DNA from: Paenibacillus pectinilyticus
Lineage (GTDB): Bacteria > Bacillota > Bacilli > Paenibacillales > NBRC-103111
Reading direction: 5' to 3'
Length of the DNA: 64,000 bases
Assembly: GCF_001700435.1 (NCBI RefSeq)
Contig: NZ_LYPC01000012.1
Location: 1-64,000 of the forward strand
The notes under the pieces: generated by a model
What the model was told of the DNA's origin: nothing
The model's input: only the letters and a program-made list of their open reading frames with translations
Database searches by the model: none
Shown: positions 39,751-48,821 of the stretch, piece by piece
Numbering within the stretch: the first letter of the stretch is position 1
Layout of the letters: the number at the start of each line of letters is the position of its first letter
Made by a program: the position numbers and the translations under genes

Positions 39751-42700
39751 ATGAGTATGATGACAGACAAAGAGATTATTAGTTTGATGCAAGAAGAGGC
39801 GTATAAGCCGATGTCCTATAAAGAGTTAGAAAAGCATTTTGGGATCGTGAGTGCGAATGAATTTAAAGATTTTATCAAAATGCTCAATGCGCTAGAAGAA
39901 AGTGGTCATATTGTAAGAGGTCCGAATGATCGCTACGGTGTGCCAGAACGGATGAATTTAGTGCGGGGCAAACTGCAGGCTCATGCGAAAGGATTTGCGT
40001 TCTTAATTCCAGATGACCGGGAGCACCCGGACGTTTATATCAATGCGCACGACCTGAACACCGCCATGAATGGCGATATTGTGTTCGTGAAGGTAACAGC
40101 GAGAAGCCAAGGCGGCGGGCGCCTAGAGGGCGAAGTGGTGCGTGTTATTTCGCGGGCAAATTCGCAGATTGTCGGTGTTTTTCAGAGTCAAGATACGTAT
40201 GCGTTCGTTATTGCGGATGATAAGCGGGTGTCACGGGATATTTTCATTCCGCAGCATGCTTTTATGGGGGCGGTCTCGGGACAGAAGGTCGTTGTAAAGA
40301 TCGTGAATTATCCCGAAGGGCGTTCCGCAGCGGAAGGCGAAGTGATCGAGATTCTCGGACATAAAGATGATCCGGGTGTCGATATTCTGGCTATTATTCG
40401 TAAGCATCAGCTGCCGGAGGCGTTCCAACCGGAAGTTCTAGCAGAAGCGGAAGCAGCACCTGATTCGATTACAGAAGAAGAAATCATCGGTCAAGGCCGG
40501 CGTGATCTTCGTTCGAAAACCATTGTGACCATTGACGGTGAAGATGCGAAGGATTTGGATGATGCCGTTAATGTGGAGTTGTTGGAAAATGGCAACTTAC
40601 GCCTAGGTGTTCATATTGCCGACGTCAGTTACTATGTGCGGGAAGGTACGGCGCTGGATATTGAAGCGTACAATCGCGGTTGCTCCGTATATTTGACCGA
40701 CCGAGTCATTCCGATGCTGCCGCACCGTTTATCGAACGGGATTTGTTCCTTGAACCCGCGAGTTGATCGATTGACGATGTCTTGTGAGATGGAATTTGAT
40801 CAGGATTTGAAGGTCGTCAATCATGAGATTTTTACAAGTGTGATCAAAACAAGTGAACGCATGACCTATACGAATGTACGCAAGCTGTTGACAGGTGAAG
40901 CAGAGCCTGAAATCGTAGAGAAATACGCGTATTTAATGGATGACTTCAAACGCATGGAAGAGCTTGCAGCTAGATTGCGTTCCAGACGGATGAAGCGCGG
41001 CGCGATTGATTTTGACTTTGAGGAGTCCAAAATCCTCGTAGATGCGGACGGTAAGCCGACCGATATTATCAAAAGAGAGCGCTCCGTCGCGGAAATGATG
41101 ATCGAAGAGTTCATGCTAGCCGCGAATGAGACCGTAGCCGAGCATTTCTCCTGGCTGAAAGTCCCTTTCTTGTATCGTGTGCATGAAGATCCGGATTCTG
41201 AGAAATTGATGAACTTCATGGAGTTCGTAACGTCCTTCGGCTATGCCATGCGTGGCGGTAAGGGAGGAGCGATCCATGCGAGTTCCTTACAGGCTATTCT
41301 GGAAGATATCAAGGGATCACCGGAAGAAACCGTGATTAGTAAAGTCATGCTGCGCTCGATGAAACAAGCTAAGTATGATGCGCAGAGTTTGGGGCATTTT
41401 GGCCTAGCGGCGGAGTTTTATTCCCACTTTACATCACCCATTCGTCGTTATACGGATTTGGTTATTCATCGTGTTATTCGTGAAGTGTTGGAGAACGGTG
41501 GTACTTTATCCGACAAACGGCATGATTATTTAGCATCGCGGATGAACGATATTGCTCAGCAGTCTTCCGAACGCGAGCGTGTTGCTGTGGATGCAGAACG
41601 TGATACAGAAGCCTTGAAAAAAGCTCAATATATGATGGATAAAGTCGGCGAAGAGTTCGAGGGTATTATTTCGAGCGTGACGGGCTTTGGTATGTTCATC
41701 GAGTTGGATAACACGGTTGAAGGTCTGATTCGTTTAAGTGATTTGACGGACGATTACTACAACCATCATGAAAAGCAACATGCGTTGATCGGCGAACGTA
41801 CATCCAAAATCTATCGTCTTGGCGACAACATTAAGGTGCGCGTCGCTCGTGTGAATATGGATGAGCATACAATTGATTTTGAATTGCTGGATATGAAACC
41901 TCGTAAAGAGGGTGGATATAGCCGTGGCGGCGGTGGCTCAAATCGTGGCGGTAAGCCTCCATTCAAGGGTGCAGCTGGATTTAAAGGCTTCCGTGGGGGT
42001 AAGGGCGGACCGGATAAGGGTAAGGGCAAAATAGAGAAGGGCAAAGGCGGTTACCCTAACAAAGGGAAAGGTGGCTTTGCTAAGACGCAGCCAGTGGTTG
42101 GGCAAGGCGAGGGAGACGCGGGGAACCAAGGTAAACGTGGAGACTTAGCGGTAGGAAATCAAGGGAAAAAGCGTGGGCGTGCCGATAGTGGTGCTGCTAG
42201 GCGGATTGAGATGGCTGCGAGAGCCCGGGCTGAGGGTTCAGGAAGCGTAGAAGGCATCGAGCAAGCGCCTAATGATGGATCAGGTCGTTCTGGTGGCAGA
42301 AGATACAGAAGAGGTAAGGGACAAGATGGACTGTTCAACGGTGGCCAAGGCGGAAGAGGTCGAGGCTCATCGGAAGGCGGAGATGGCAAAGCTGAAGGAA
42401 TCGAAGGCATTGGTGCAGCTGGAACCGGCCAAGGCTTCCAAGGAGCTGGCAATGGGGCAGGCCAAGGCAAGTCGCGTCGCCGTAAGGGCGGTAGCACGCC
42501 GTGGAATGAGAAAAGCAGCGGCAAAGGCGGTAAAGGGCCGAAGCTAAGCGAAGGCGGCAGCTTGAGCCAGCGGCTGCAGGCTGTTGGCGCAGGGCGTACT
42601 GATAGCGGCGCTGGTCGCGGCCGCGGCGGGATTTCGCTTGGGGGCGAAGCCCCAGCGGGTGGCGGTAGTTCGCCGGCTGTGGAACGTAGCGGCGGCAGTG

Positions 42701-42786
42701 ATTGGGCGAGCGGCGTTAACGCGCTCGCCAAGGGCGGCCGTCGTCGGAGCGACGACGGCGATGGTAGCAAGAAGCGGCGGAGATAG
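39751..42786 (+). CDS. rnr: ribonuclease R with long glycine/lysine/arginine-rich tail
   Basis: 1011 residues; usual RNase R is about 720-820. In order: an N-terminal winged helix (about 1-70), cold-shock domains, the RNB catalytic domain (about 249-590, with TIDGEDAKDLDDAVNV and its acidic residues), and an S1 domain (about 633-712, EGIISSVTGFGMFIEL). From about residue 720 the chain becomes disordered, first SRGGGGSNRGGKPPFKG and KGKGKIEKGKGG units, then Gly/Ser/Arg/Ala-rich, ending KKRRR. It degrades structured RNA 3' to 5' and works with tmRNA on faulty messages; smpB and ssrA follow directly. Confidence 0.95.
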   Translation: MSMMTDKEIISLMQEEAYKPMSYKELEKHFGIVSANEFKDFIKMLNALEESGHIVRGPNDRYGVPERMNLVRGKLQAHAKGFAFLIPDDREHPDVYINAHDLNTAMNGDIVFVKVTARSQGGGRLEGEVVRVISRANSQIVGVFQSQDTYAFVIADDKRVSRDIFIPQHAFMGAVSGQKVVVKIVNYPEGRSAAEGEVIEILGHKDDPGVDILAIIRKHQLPEAFQPEVLAEAEAAPDSITEEEIIGQGRRDLRSKTIVTIDGEDAKDLDDAVNVELLENGNLRLGVHIADVSYYVREGTALDIEAYNRGCSVYLTDRVIPMLPHRLSNGICSLNPRVDRLTMSCEMEFDQDLKVVNHEIFTSVIKTSERMTYTNVRKLLTGEAEPEIVEKYAYLMDDFKRMEELAARLRSRRMKRGAIDFDFEESKILVDADGKPTDIIKRERSVAEMMIEEFMLAANETVAEHFSWLKVPFLYRVHEDPDSEKLMNFMEFVTSFGYAMRGGKGGAIHASSLQAILEDIKGSPEETVISKVMLRSMKQAKYDAQSLGHFGLAAEFYSHFTSPIRRYTDLVIHRVIREVLENGGTLSDKRHDYLASRMNDIAQQSSERERVAVDAERDTEALKKAQYMMDKVGEEFEGIISSVTGFGMFIELDNTVEGLIRLSDLTDDYYNHHEKQHALIGERTSKIYRLGDNIKVRVARVNMDEHTIDFELLDMKPRKEGGYSRGGGGSNRGGKPPFKGAAGFKGFRGGKGGPDKGKGKIEKGKGGYPNKGKGGFAKTQPVVGQGEGDAGNQGKRGDLAVGNQGKKRGRADSGAARRIEMAARARAEGSGSVEGIEQAPNDGSGRSGGRRYRRGKGQDGLFNGGQGGRGRGSSEGGDGKAEGIEGIGAAGTGQGFQGAGNGAGQGKSRRRKGGSTPWNEKSSGKGGKGPKLSEGGSLSQRLQAVGAGRTDSGAGRGRGGISLGGEAPAGGGSSPAVERSGGSDWASGVNALAKGGRRRSDDGDGSKKRRR

Positions 42787-42883
42787 TCGCCGGTTCTTGC
42801 TTTTCGGGCTTGATCTTGCTACAATAGGTTGCACATTGTAGCAAGATTTACCTGCATTTTAGCGTGCGGGAGGAGGATCTCAC

Positions 42884-43366
42884 GTGGCAACTAAGAAGGC
42901 CGATGGCAAACTACTCGCCCAGAATAAAAAGGCGTCACACGACTACTTTATCGAAGATACGTACGAATGCGGACTTGTCCTGACCGGCACGGAGATCAAA
43001 TCCTTACGGGCAGGTAAAGCGAACATTGGCGACAGCTTTTCGACGATTCGAAATGGCGAAGCTTTTGTACACAATATGCATATTAGTCCTTTCGAACAAG
43101 GTAACCGCAGCAATCCGGAAGATCCTACACGGACGCGGAAGCTGTTGTTGAAGAAAGTGCAAATCGCCAAAATCCTAGGCCAGGCTAAGCAAGAGGGTTA
43201 CACCGTCGTTCCATTGAAGGTGTACATTCGTAACGGCTACGCCAAGCTGCTCATTGGTATTGGTAAAGGGAAGAAACAATATGACAAGCGTGAATCTGCT
43301 GCGAAGAAAGACGCACAACGCGATATTCAACGCGCGCTGCGTGAGAAGCAGAAGATTGCTAGATAG
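42884..43366 (+). CDS. smpB: SsrA-binding protein
   Basis: 160 residues. It contains [47 protein letters not shown], and the basic C-terminal tail [19 protein letters not shown] that enters the ribosome decoding channel. GTG start with GGGAGGAGG upstream. It binds the tmRNA encoded about 160 bases downstream for ribosome rescue. Confidence 0.97.
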   Translation: MATKKADGKLLAQNKKASHDYFIEDTYECGLVLTGTEIKSLRAGKANIGDSFSTIRNGEAFVHNMHISPFEQGNRSNPEDPTRTRKLLLKKVQIAKILGQAKQEGYTVVPLKVYIRNGYAKLLIGIGKGKKQYDKRESAAKKDAQRDIQRALREKQKIAR

Positions 43367-43410
43367 CTTGTGAGTTGGAAGGTAACACCTTCGCTTCCAT
43401 GAACCAAGTG

Positions 43411-43438
43411 TTCATTTTGCAGCTGTATGTGGTATACT
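43411..43438 (+). promoter_or_regulatory. promoter of ssrA
   Basis: TTCATT, a 16-base spacer and TATACT, with the extended -10 TGG immediately upstream. About 90 bases before the mature 5' end. Confidence 0.6.
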
Positions 43439-43527
43439 AGGTAATGTAACAAAGAGATTTCAAGTGTAACTTGGCTCTACAGCTTGTCCTTTCACCTTCA
43501 CCGCCTTGGCGGTAACGAAGGCAATCC

Positions 43528-43888
43528 GGGGGTGTTCTTGGATTCGACGGGGATAGTTTGAGCGCGGGTTGCGGGTAGTGGGGCCGCGTCCACTATAAAA
43601 CGCTAAAGCCTATTAAATGGCAAAACACAAAACAACTACGCTTTAGCAGCTTAATAACCTGTTAGCGTGCTTCTACTCAGCATCGCCCATGTGACTGGGA
43701 TAGGGGCTCAACTATAGTGGGATACGACGTTCGGTCTCCGCCTGGGGTCGACGTAAGAAGATAATCAGGCTGACCCAACGCATAGCCGGTTACGGGGCGA
43801 TGCTCGGGTGACATCAAAACTGTGACTACACCCGTAGATGCCTGTGTGGCAATATTTTCGGACAGGGGTTCGACTCCCCTCACCTCCA
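43528..43888 (+). ncRNA. ssrA: transfer-messenger RNA (tmRNA)
   Basis: The 5' end GGGGGTG pairs with the 3' CACCTCC to form the tRNA-like acceptor; the T-arm is AGGGGTTCGACTCCCCT. The tag reading frame starts at GGC 43619 and encodes GKTQNNYALAA followed by two stops (43652-43657), probably after an alanine from charged tmRNA. CCA is not encoded. The 3' end is a common integration site, and the accessory region begins immediately after it. Confidence 0.95.
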
Positions 43889-43892
43889 TACA
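43860..43892 (+). other. candidate left attachment site in the ssrA 3' end
   Basis: Two parts recur to the right: GGACAGGGGTTC (43860-43871) at 47400 and 48364 and in decayed form at 46299, and CTCACCTCCATACA (43879-43892) at 49883. This is the pattern left when elements integrate into the tmRNA gene and restore its 3' end. Confidence 0.6.
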
Positions 43893-43893
43893 G

Positions 43894-43924
43894 AAAATCC
43901 ACAACCTTGAGGTTGTGGATTTTT
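43894..43924 (+). terminator. terminator after ssrA
   Basis: AAAATCCACAACC-TTGA-GGTTGTGGATTTTT, very strong. It lies beyond the ssrA-derived core repeat and so may have come with the first inserted unit. Confidence 0.92.
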
Positions 43925-44184
43925 GCTTTTTTCTTAATTTATTATAATTATTGTTTCTACTTTGGAACGTATTTGACTTAAAGTTCTATTTTTATCGTTG
44001 AAATTAGCATTATTGTTCTCAATTTATTGGTTGAGATATATCTTAAAATTTTAAATAGTTATATGGGAAAATATTACTTCATATTGTAGTATAGATAGTG
44101 ATTTATAAGAGAGCATAATTGTTTGCTTTTCAACATTGAATAAGTATTCATAAACTATACAACACGTTAAGTTAGGAGTAATAT

Positions 44185-44943
44185 ATGAGCATTTCAACAG
44201 AAACTATTGAAACTTTAAGTGAATTTATGGAATACGTTGAGAATCTTCCAGAAGGTTTTATTTTATCGAGAGGACAGAGTAGAGATTTTCCACTCTTGCC
44301 AAGTGGTTTAAGGAAAAAGGATGGTAACAGAAAATACTCGAGGCAATCAATTAAATTCTTCCTAGATGAGTTTAAAATAAACTCTCACCATTATCTACCA
44401 TCCCCTTGGGATATTAAGGACGATTTTGAATGGATGATATATGCTCAACATCATGGGATACCAACAAGACTACTTGATTTTACATACTCACATATTATCT
44501 CATTGATGTTTGCGGTTGAGAGAGCCTTTACGGAAGAAGAAACAAATGATGCTGTTATTTGGTTTCTTAACCCACGTGCATTAAATAACAAATTTGCTAA
44601 CCGTTCTGAAATATTAAATTTATCGAGTAATGAAAATGTAAATTTAGAGCATTATGAAGGACCAGTAGCCATACAAGGTCGAAAATTAAATAATAGAATA
44701 ACTGCACAGAATGGACTTTTTGTATATTTTCAAGATTCAGAACGGCCGCTAGAAGAATCAGTTCAAGATAATGAGTCTATACTTAGAAAGCTCATAATTA
44801 GAAACGGTTATTCTAAGAAAATACTAGCATCTTTATATTCTATGGGCATAGGTTTTACTCAATTATACCCGGAATTAGATTCTGTATCCAAAGACATTAT
44901 GATGAAAAAGAATATCATTGATTTTCTGAAAGGAGGGGAATAA
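44185..44943 (+). CDS. FRG domain protein
   Basis: 252 residues. FRG-domain motifs are FILSRGQSRDFPLLPSGLRK near residue 28 and QHHGIPTRLLDFTYSHIISLMFAVE near residue 93. FRG domains are of unknown biochemistry and are found singly in many mobile islands. The gene is AT-rich compared with the backbone, has ribosome site TAGGAG, and is followed after one base by the DUF262 gene, so the two are probably made together. A role in phage defence is inferred only from this company and location. Confidence 0.82.
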   Translation: MSISTETIETLSEFMEYVENLPEGFILSRGQSRDFPLLPSGLRKKDGNRKYSRQSIKFFLDEFKINSHHYLPSPWDIKDDFEWMIYAQHHGIPTRLLDFTYSHIISLMFAVERAFTEEETNDAVIWFLNPRALNNKFANRSEILNLSSNENVNLEHYEGPVAIQGRKLNNRITAQNGLFVYFQDSERPLEESVQDNESILRKLIIRNGYSKKILASLYSMGIGFTQLYPELDSVSKDIMMKKNIIDFLKGGE

Positions 44944-44944
44944 C

Positions 44945-46102
44945 TTGTATAACATTAAACCGCAAAAGACTGATATGCCTATTCAGGTATTAATAGAGAA
45001 AATTGAAAAAGGTTATATATTACAAGAGGAACTCGAGTACCCACTAAGTGAAGAAGATATTCTAAAATATAATGATTCAATCATAGTTGCACCAGATTAC
45101 CAAAGAGAGTATAGAGCAACAGTAAAGGATGAAAGTTCCTTAATAGAATCCGTCTTAATCGGAATTCCAATCCCTCCCATTTTTTTGGCTAACGATAAGT
45201 TCAATGGAGTTCAAGTTATGAATGTGGTAGATGGGCAACATAGATTGCGTGCATTTCATAGATTTATCAATAATAAGTTCACCCTTAAAGAGTTAACACT
45301 TTTGAAAGAGTTAGAAGGAAAATCATATAAAGAATGTGGCATTACCGAAAAACAGCAAATTTTAAGTCAAGGTATATCCGCTATAGTTTTTAGGGAATTT
45401 CCTGGTAAGGAATTCGAGTTAGAGATTTTTAGTAGATATAACAAAGGTACAAAACCCCTAACCCCTCAAGAGATAAGACATGCTGTGTATAACTCTGAAT
45501 TTAATAGTTACGTAAATAATTTCGCCAAGGAGTTAGGGATTAACTCCAACAGCAGGTTAGCAAAAGCGTATAATGCTACCAAAGATAGGACTTTTAAAAA
45601 GAAACTTCAAGAGAGTGTATTTGTTATATTTTATATCCTGGAAAATGGGATAAATGCTAATTTTGATAAGTCACTTGATTATGCTGAGGATTTTATGGAG
45701 AGAAAGTCTAAAGCAGAAAATAAAGATGAGATATCTGCTAAACGAGATTTTGAGAACTTAAGGAAAACGTTTGAAGATTTTAATAAGTTTATCGATATCT
45801 TATCCCATAGGGTTGAATATCCATTTTCTAGAGAGATATATGGGGTTTCAAGTTCCAATTATAAATTTCAAATCTCAGTTGCAATGATTTTATCAGCCAT
45901 TTTCCAGAAGCTGTATAATAAATTCAACAAGGATATAGATATACTTCTAGATACTAAATTCATAGAGAAGTTTCTTGGAAAAATTGATATTCAGTTAAAT
46001 AATTCATTTCTTGAGAGACCTGAGTACAGTGGTTCTTCTACAAATTCAAAGGAAATAAAGCTACTTGTAGATTCTTTCCTTTTTGCTATTGATCATGGTT
46101 AG
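44945..46102 (+). CDS. DUF262 (ParB/Srx-fold, GmrS-like) protein
   Basis: 385 residues. The N-terminal third is a DUF262 domain: VAPDYQREYRATVKDESSLIESVLIG, PIPPIFLAND, and NVVDGQHRLRAFHRF, the DGQ-R motif used for nucleotide binding and hydrolysis in GmrSD and BrxU type IV restriction enzymes. The rest is alpha-helical without an HNH or DUF1524 nuclease motif that I can see, so it lacks the usual partner nuclease domain. The TTG start has GGAGGGG upstream, overlapping the end of the FRG gene. The FRG protein may supply the effector function. Confidence 0.8.
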   Translation: MYNIKPQKTDMPIQVLIEKIEKGYILQEELEYPLSEEDILKYNDSIIVAPDYQREYRATVKDESSLIESVLIGIPIPPIFLANDKFNGVQVMNVVDGQHRLRAFHRFINNKFTLKELTLLKELEGKSYKECGITEKQQILSQGISAIVFREFPGKEFELEIFSRYNKGTKPLTPQEIRHAVYNSEFNSYVNNFAKELGINSNSRLAKAYNATKDRTFKKKLQESVFVIFYILENGINANFDKSLDYAEDFMERKSKAENKDEISAKRDFENLRKTFEDFNKFIDILSHRVEYPFSREIYGVSSSNYKFQISVAMILSAIFQKLYNKFNKDIDILLDTKFIEKFLGKIDIQLNNSFLERPEYSGSSTNSKEIKLLVDSFLFAIDHG

Positions 46103-46230
46103 ACATAATAATGTACAGATATACGATTTTCAATATTAATGCAAAAGTTATTTCTTACAGGTTTGCTAATTGTCTTTTCACTATGTAACATAGTTATATG
46201 AAAATCTGAAACAACTTTAATATTACATGT

Positions 46231-46309
46231 CGGGGATTTACCACGCATGGCTCGCTTTATTGAATCCTTATCCATATAAACCCACAATAGTTATTACAGA
46301 ACAGGGGTC
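46231..46309 (+). repeat. intercassette element A
   Basis: Related to B and C but most decayed: GCATGGCTCGCTTTATTGAA, then TCCTTATCCATATAAACCCA and ACAGAACAGGGGTC. It closes the FRG/DUF262 unit. The rest of the 268-base gap around it shows nothing else I can name. Confidence 0.6.
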
Positions 46310-46370
46310 TTACGGTTTCGAATTAAAATTACGGTTATTAAACAGGTTTACTTAAATTGGGGGCGAAAGT

Positions 46371-47225
46371 TTGAGGACAACTCGTAAGCCAAAGTACGAA
46401 ATAGAAAACGTTTTTCCGCAATTATTAAACTATCGAAAAATGTCAATCCGATTGCATCCGATGAGAGAAGAATGCATTCCAAGTTCAGATAGCAAGTTTG
46501 GTGAAAATATACAGTGGATTGTTTCGGATGAATGGCCAACTTGCTCGGAACACCGGCAACCATTTATACCTGTACTTCAGATCTTTAAGAAAGACATTCC
46601 TGGCTTCGATTTCCCAACAGGATATGATACGCTGCAAGTCTTATGGTGTCCAAATGATCATGGTGAAATATATTCTCCTCTTTGCAAGGCTTACTGGAAA
46701 AATTCTAATCAAGTGAATAGTACTTCAAGGGTCTTTTCTGATCAACTTATTATAAATAACGATTATGTTGTTAGGACATGTAAGCTAAATCCGGAATCTG
46801 TTTTCGAATACCCATCACTTGAAGATTTGCTGCTAACAAACGAACCGTTAGGTCGAGCTATTATGAATTGGCAACAGCAGTTTGGCGAAGAAGAGGAAGC
46901 AGTCTATGAGTACGAATTAAGCGTTGCGGATGGTAGTAAACTTGGCGGTTATGAAAAATGGATACAAGGTATTGAAAGACCTAGATGCGAATGCGATAAC
47001 GAAATGGAGCATTTCCTTACAATTGCAGAATCAGAATTTGACGGAGGAACATTTGGACGATGGTGCCCCGATGAATATGGCGATATTTGGTCAGTGTCAT
47101 ACGAAGTTCGGAGGAATATTCAATCACCGCTCGGTATTCATTTGGGTGATATGGGTAAAATTTTCTTTTTCGTGTGTAAGAAGTGCGAATCGTTACCTAC
47201 CAAAACCATATTTCAATGCAGCTAG
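46371..47225 (+). CDS. YwqG-like (DUF1963 family) protein
   Basis: 284 residues from a TTG start with GGGGGCGAAAG upstream. The C-terminal third has the DUF1963/YwqG pattern: KLGGYEKWIQG, the CxC of RPRCECDNEMEHFLTIAESEF, and GDMGKIFFFVCKKC, where paired Cys may bind metal. The biochemical role of the family is unknown; it is common in Bacilli near toxin and contact systems. It is a single-gene unit between elements A and B. Confidence 0.72.
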   Translation: MRTTRKPKYEIENVFPQLLNYRKMSIRLHPMREECIPSSDSKFGENIQWIVSDEWPTCSEHRQPFIPVLQIFKKDIPGFDFPTGYDTLQVLWCPNDHGEIYSPLCKAYWKNSNQVNSTSRVFSDQLIINNDYVVRTCKLNPESVFEYPSLEDLLLTNEPLGRAIMNWQQQFGEEEEAVYEYELSVADGSKLGGYEKWIQGIERPRCECDNEMEHFLTIAESEFDGGTFGRWCPDEYGDIWSVSYEVRRNIQSPLGIHLGDMGKIFFFVCKKCESLPTKTIFQCS

Positions 47226-47593
47226 TATGGAGGTTCGATTACGGGGATGCATGATTTCATTAGATTTGCTGGCGGTTAGAATAATTATACGACTTCTCCA
47301 AACAACCGCAGTAAAAAGCCGCGGCGAATTGTGGAGTTGCCAAGCCACCGCTCGGTAAAGTAATCCCTTGTCCAGTTAAAACCACAACATATAAACGAGG
47401 GACAGGGGTTCGGTACACTTCTGTTAAATAATAATGTTCAAAATACTGGTTTTAAATCTTTTTCACATTATGGGGATAAAACGAAGAACTTTAACCGAAT
47501 GGTTAGGGTTCTTTTCTGTTTCTCTTCCGCATATGAATCTATCATATGCAAATTCTACTAGTTCAGAAAAATAATAATGTAGGGGATGAAAAT
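47226..47593 (+). other. spacer carrying element B
   Basis: A 368-base stretch with no gene. It contains element B at 47291-47412 and then an AT-rich leader to the next gene. Confidence 0.6.
47291..47412 (+). repeat. intercassette element B
   Basis: Blocks in order: CTTCTCCAAAC; GCGGCGAATTGTGGA; CCACCGCTC; CCCTTGTCC (47365-47373); GTTAAAACCACAA; GGACAGGGGTTC (47400-47411). CCCTTGTCC and GGACAGGGG are inverted repeats (one G-U). The last block equals the ssrA T-arm sequence. Confidence 0.7.
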
Positions 47594-48244
47594 ATGACGA
47601 TTGCTGCGCTTGAGAAATGCCAAACAGAGTTAACTACTAATTATGAGGGATTTGTAAAACGAAAAATTCAAGAAGGTAAACTTCACGATTTATTTAAATT
47701 TCAAATGCAGGTCATTCATCAAATTACAAATTGGAAAGATGAATCAGAGAAAATTGATATTATCGATCATATTATTACAATATTCAAGGAAGCTTGTCAG
47801 GAGTTAGTGATTTGTCAGAATTGTGCACAGCCTTTTAACTTTAGGCATTGTAAAAACCCAAGTGAGACTGAACAGGGTTATAGACATGTTATTGAATTAA
47901 GTTGTAATGATTGCGGGGATTATTTCACAATAGCGGAGGGAAGAGAAGTTGTAACACATTTTAACTGGAATGTTTTAGGGATAGTTGAAAATCTAAGACG
48001 AAGAAGTAGGGGGTTTACGATTAAGTATACATTAGCTAATCTTGGTAATCCTGCACTAATTAACATACCAAATAATGGTGGGAGGCCAGTTGTTTGGATT
48101 GATGGAAATCAGGTTCTAAGAAAGGAAGACGCTCTGAAATATTGGGAACGTGCAAAATCCTTTTTAAAAGGAGGAAAGAAACAAACGGACATTCCTGAAT
48201 TGCAATGGTATGAAACAGAAGAAGCGAAGGTATTTATAATGTAG
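47594..48244 (+). CDS. zinc-ribbon-like hypothetical protein
   Basis: 216 residues; I do not recognise the family. It has CQNCAQPFNFRHC and, 27 residues later, CNDCGDYFTIAEG, a pair of CxxC motifs that probably hold zinc. The N-terminal 80 residues are helical and charged; the C-terminus (VVWIDGNQVLRKEDALKYWE) is followed by a Lys/Gly stretch. The ATG at 47594 is chosen for the TAGGGGATG upstream. Single gene between elements B and C, AT-rich. Confidence 0.7.
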   Translation: MTIAALEKCQTELTTNYEGFVKRKIQEGKLHDLFKFQMQVIHQITNWKDESEKIDIIDHIITIFKEACQELVICQNCAQPFNFRHCKNPSETEQGYRHVIELSCNDCGDYFTIAEGREVVTHFNWNVLGIVENLRRRSRGFTIKYTLANLGNPALINIPNNGGRPVVWIDGNQVLRKEDALKYWERAKSFLKGGKKQTDIPELQWYETEEAKVFIM

Positions 48245-48270
48245 CGCTTAGTTCTATAATCAAGGTCGTT

Positions 48271-48375
48271 AGGCCACCTCCCCAAACAGTTTGAGCATCA
48301 AGCTACCCAACCACGGCTCAGAAAATTGAACCCTTGTCCATGCAAAACCACAATGGTTAAGGAGGACAGGGGTTC
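48271..48375 (+). repeat. intercassette element C
   Basis: Blocks: GGCCACCTCCCCAAACAG; ACCCAACCACGGCTC; CCCTTGTCC (48331-48339); GCAAAACCACAATGGTTAA; GGACAGGGGTTC (48364-48375). The same inverted repeat and ssrA-like end as in B. Confidence 0.72.
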
Positions 48376-48391
48376 TGCATGCGAATTTATA

Positions 48392-48619
48392 TTAATCTCT
48401 TGGAATAACATATTCAGATAGTTTGATTCCTTTACTAACTTCTGTTGCATATGAAATGTTGATACCAGAAGCTGCTATAATGTCCTTAACACTGTAGTGG
48501 TTTCTTTGTATGACGTCCGCATACTTAACACCGAATAAATGAATTTTAGCAACTTGTTTTCCGTGAGGTGCCTTAATATACATTTCACCAAGAATCTTTC
48601 CTAACTCTTGAACATTCAA
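48392..48619 (-). CDS. small HTH-like hypothetical protein
   Basis: 75 residues from a TTG with AAAGGGGAC upstream on the minus strand. MNVQELGKILGEMYIKAP and VKDIIAASGINISYATEVSKG look helical, the latter like a recognition-helix region. It lies opposite to its neighbours in the same unit as the ParB-like gene, as small regulators or antitoxins often do. Function unknown. Confidence 0.55.
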   Translation of the reverse strand: MNVQELGKILGEMYIKAPHGKQVAKIHLFGVKYADVIQRNHYSVKDIIAASGINISYATEVSKGIKLSEYVIPRD

Positions 48620-48821
48620 ATGAAAGTCCCCTTTTGATTATTAATTTGATTAGCTGTATTTCTATGGGGGCGGAGTTAATTCCTGCTCCGAGCTGGCTTT
48701 GTTATTTTTCTAGTTGCGAGGATACCGCCAATTGTTTTATTGAAGATGCTTTTGACGGTTTGTTTGACATAGGACAATTTTCGCCAAACATAGCCTTTTA
48801 TATATGAAAGGTTAAAGGGCG

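Noticed and set aside
42159..42834. Pro-rich minus-strand frames opposite the rnr tail
   Set aside because: They are antisense to Gly/Lys/Arg codons in GC-rich repetitive DNA; no ribosome site.
46099..46287. 62-codon minus-strand frame after the DUF262 gene
   Set aside because: It overlaps element A, has no ribosome site, and does not look like a known protein.
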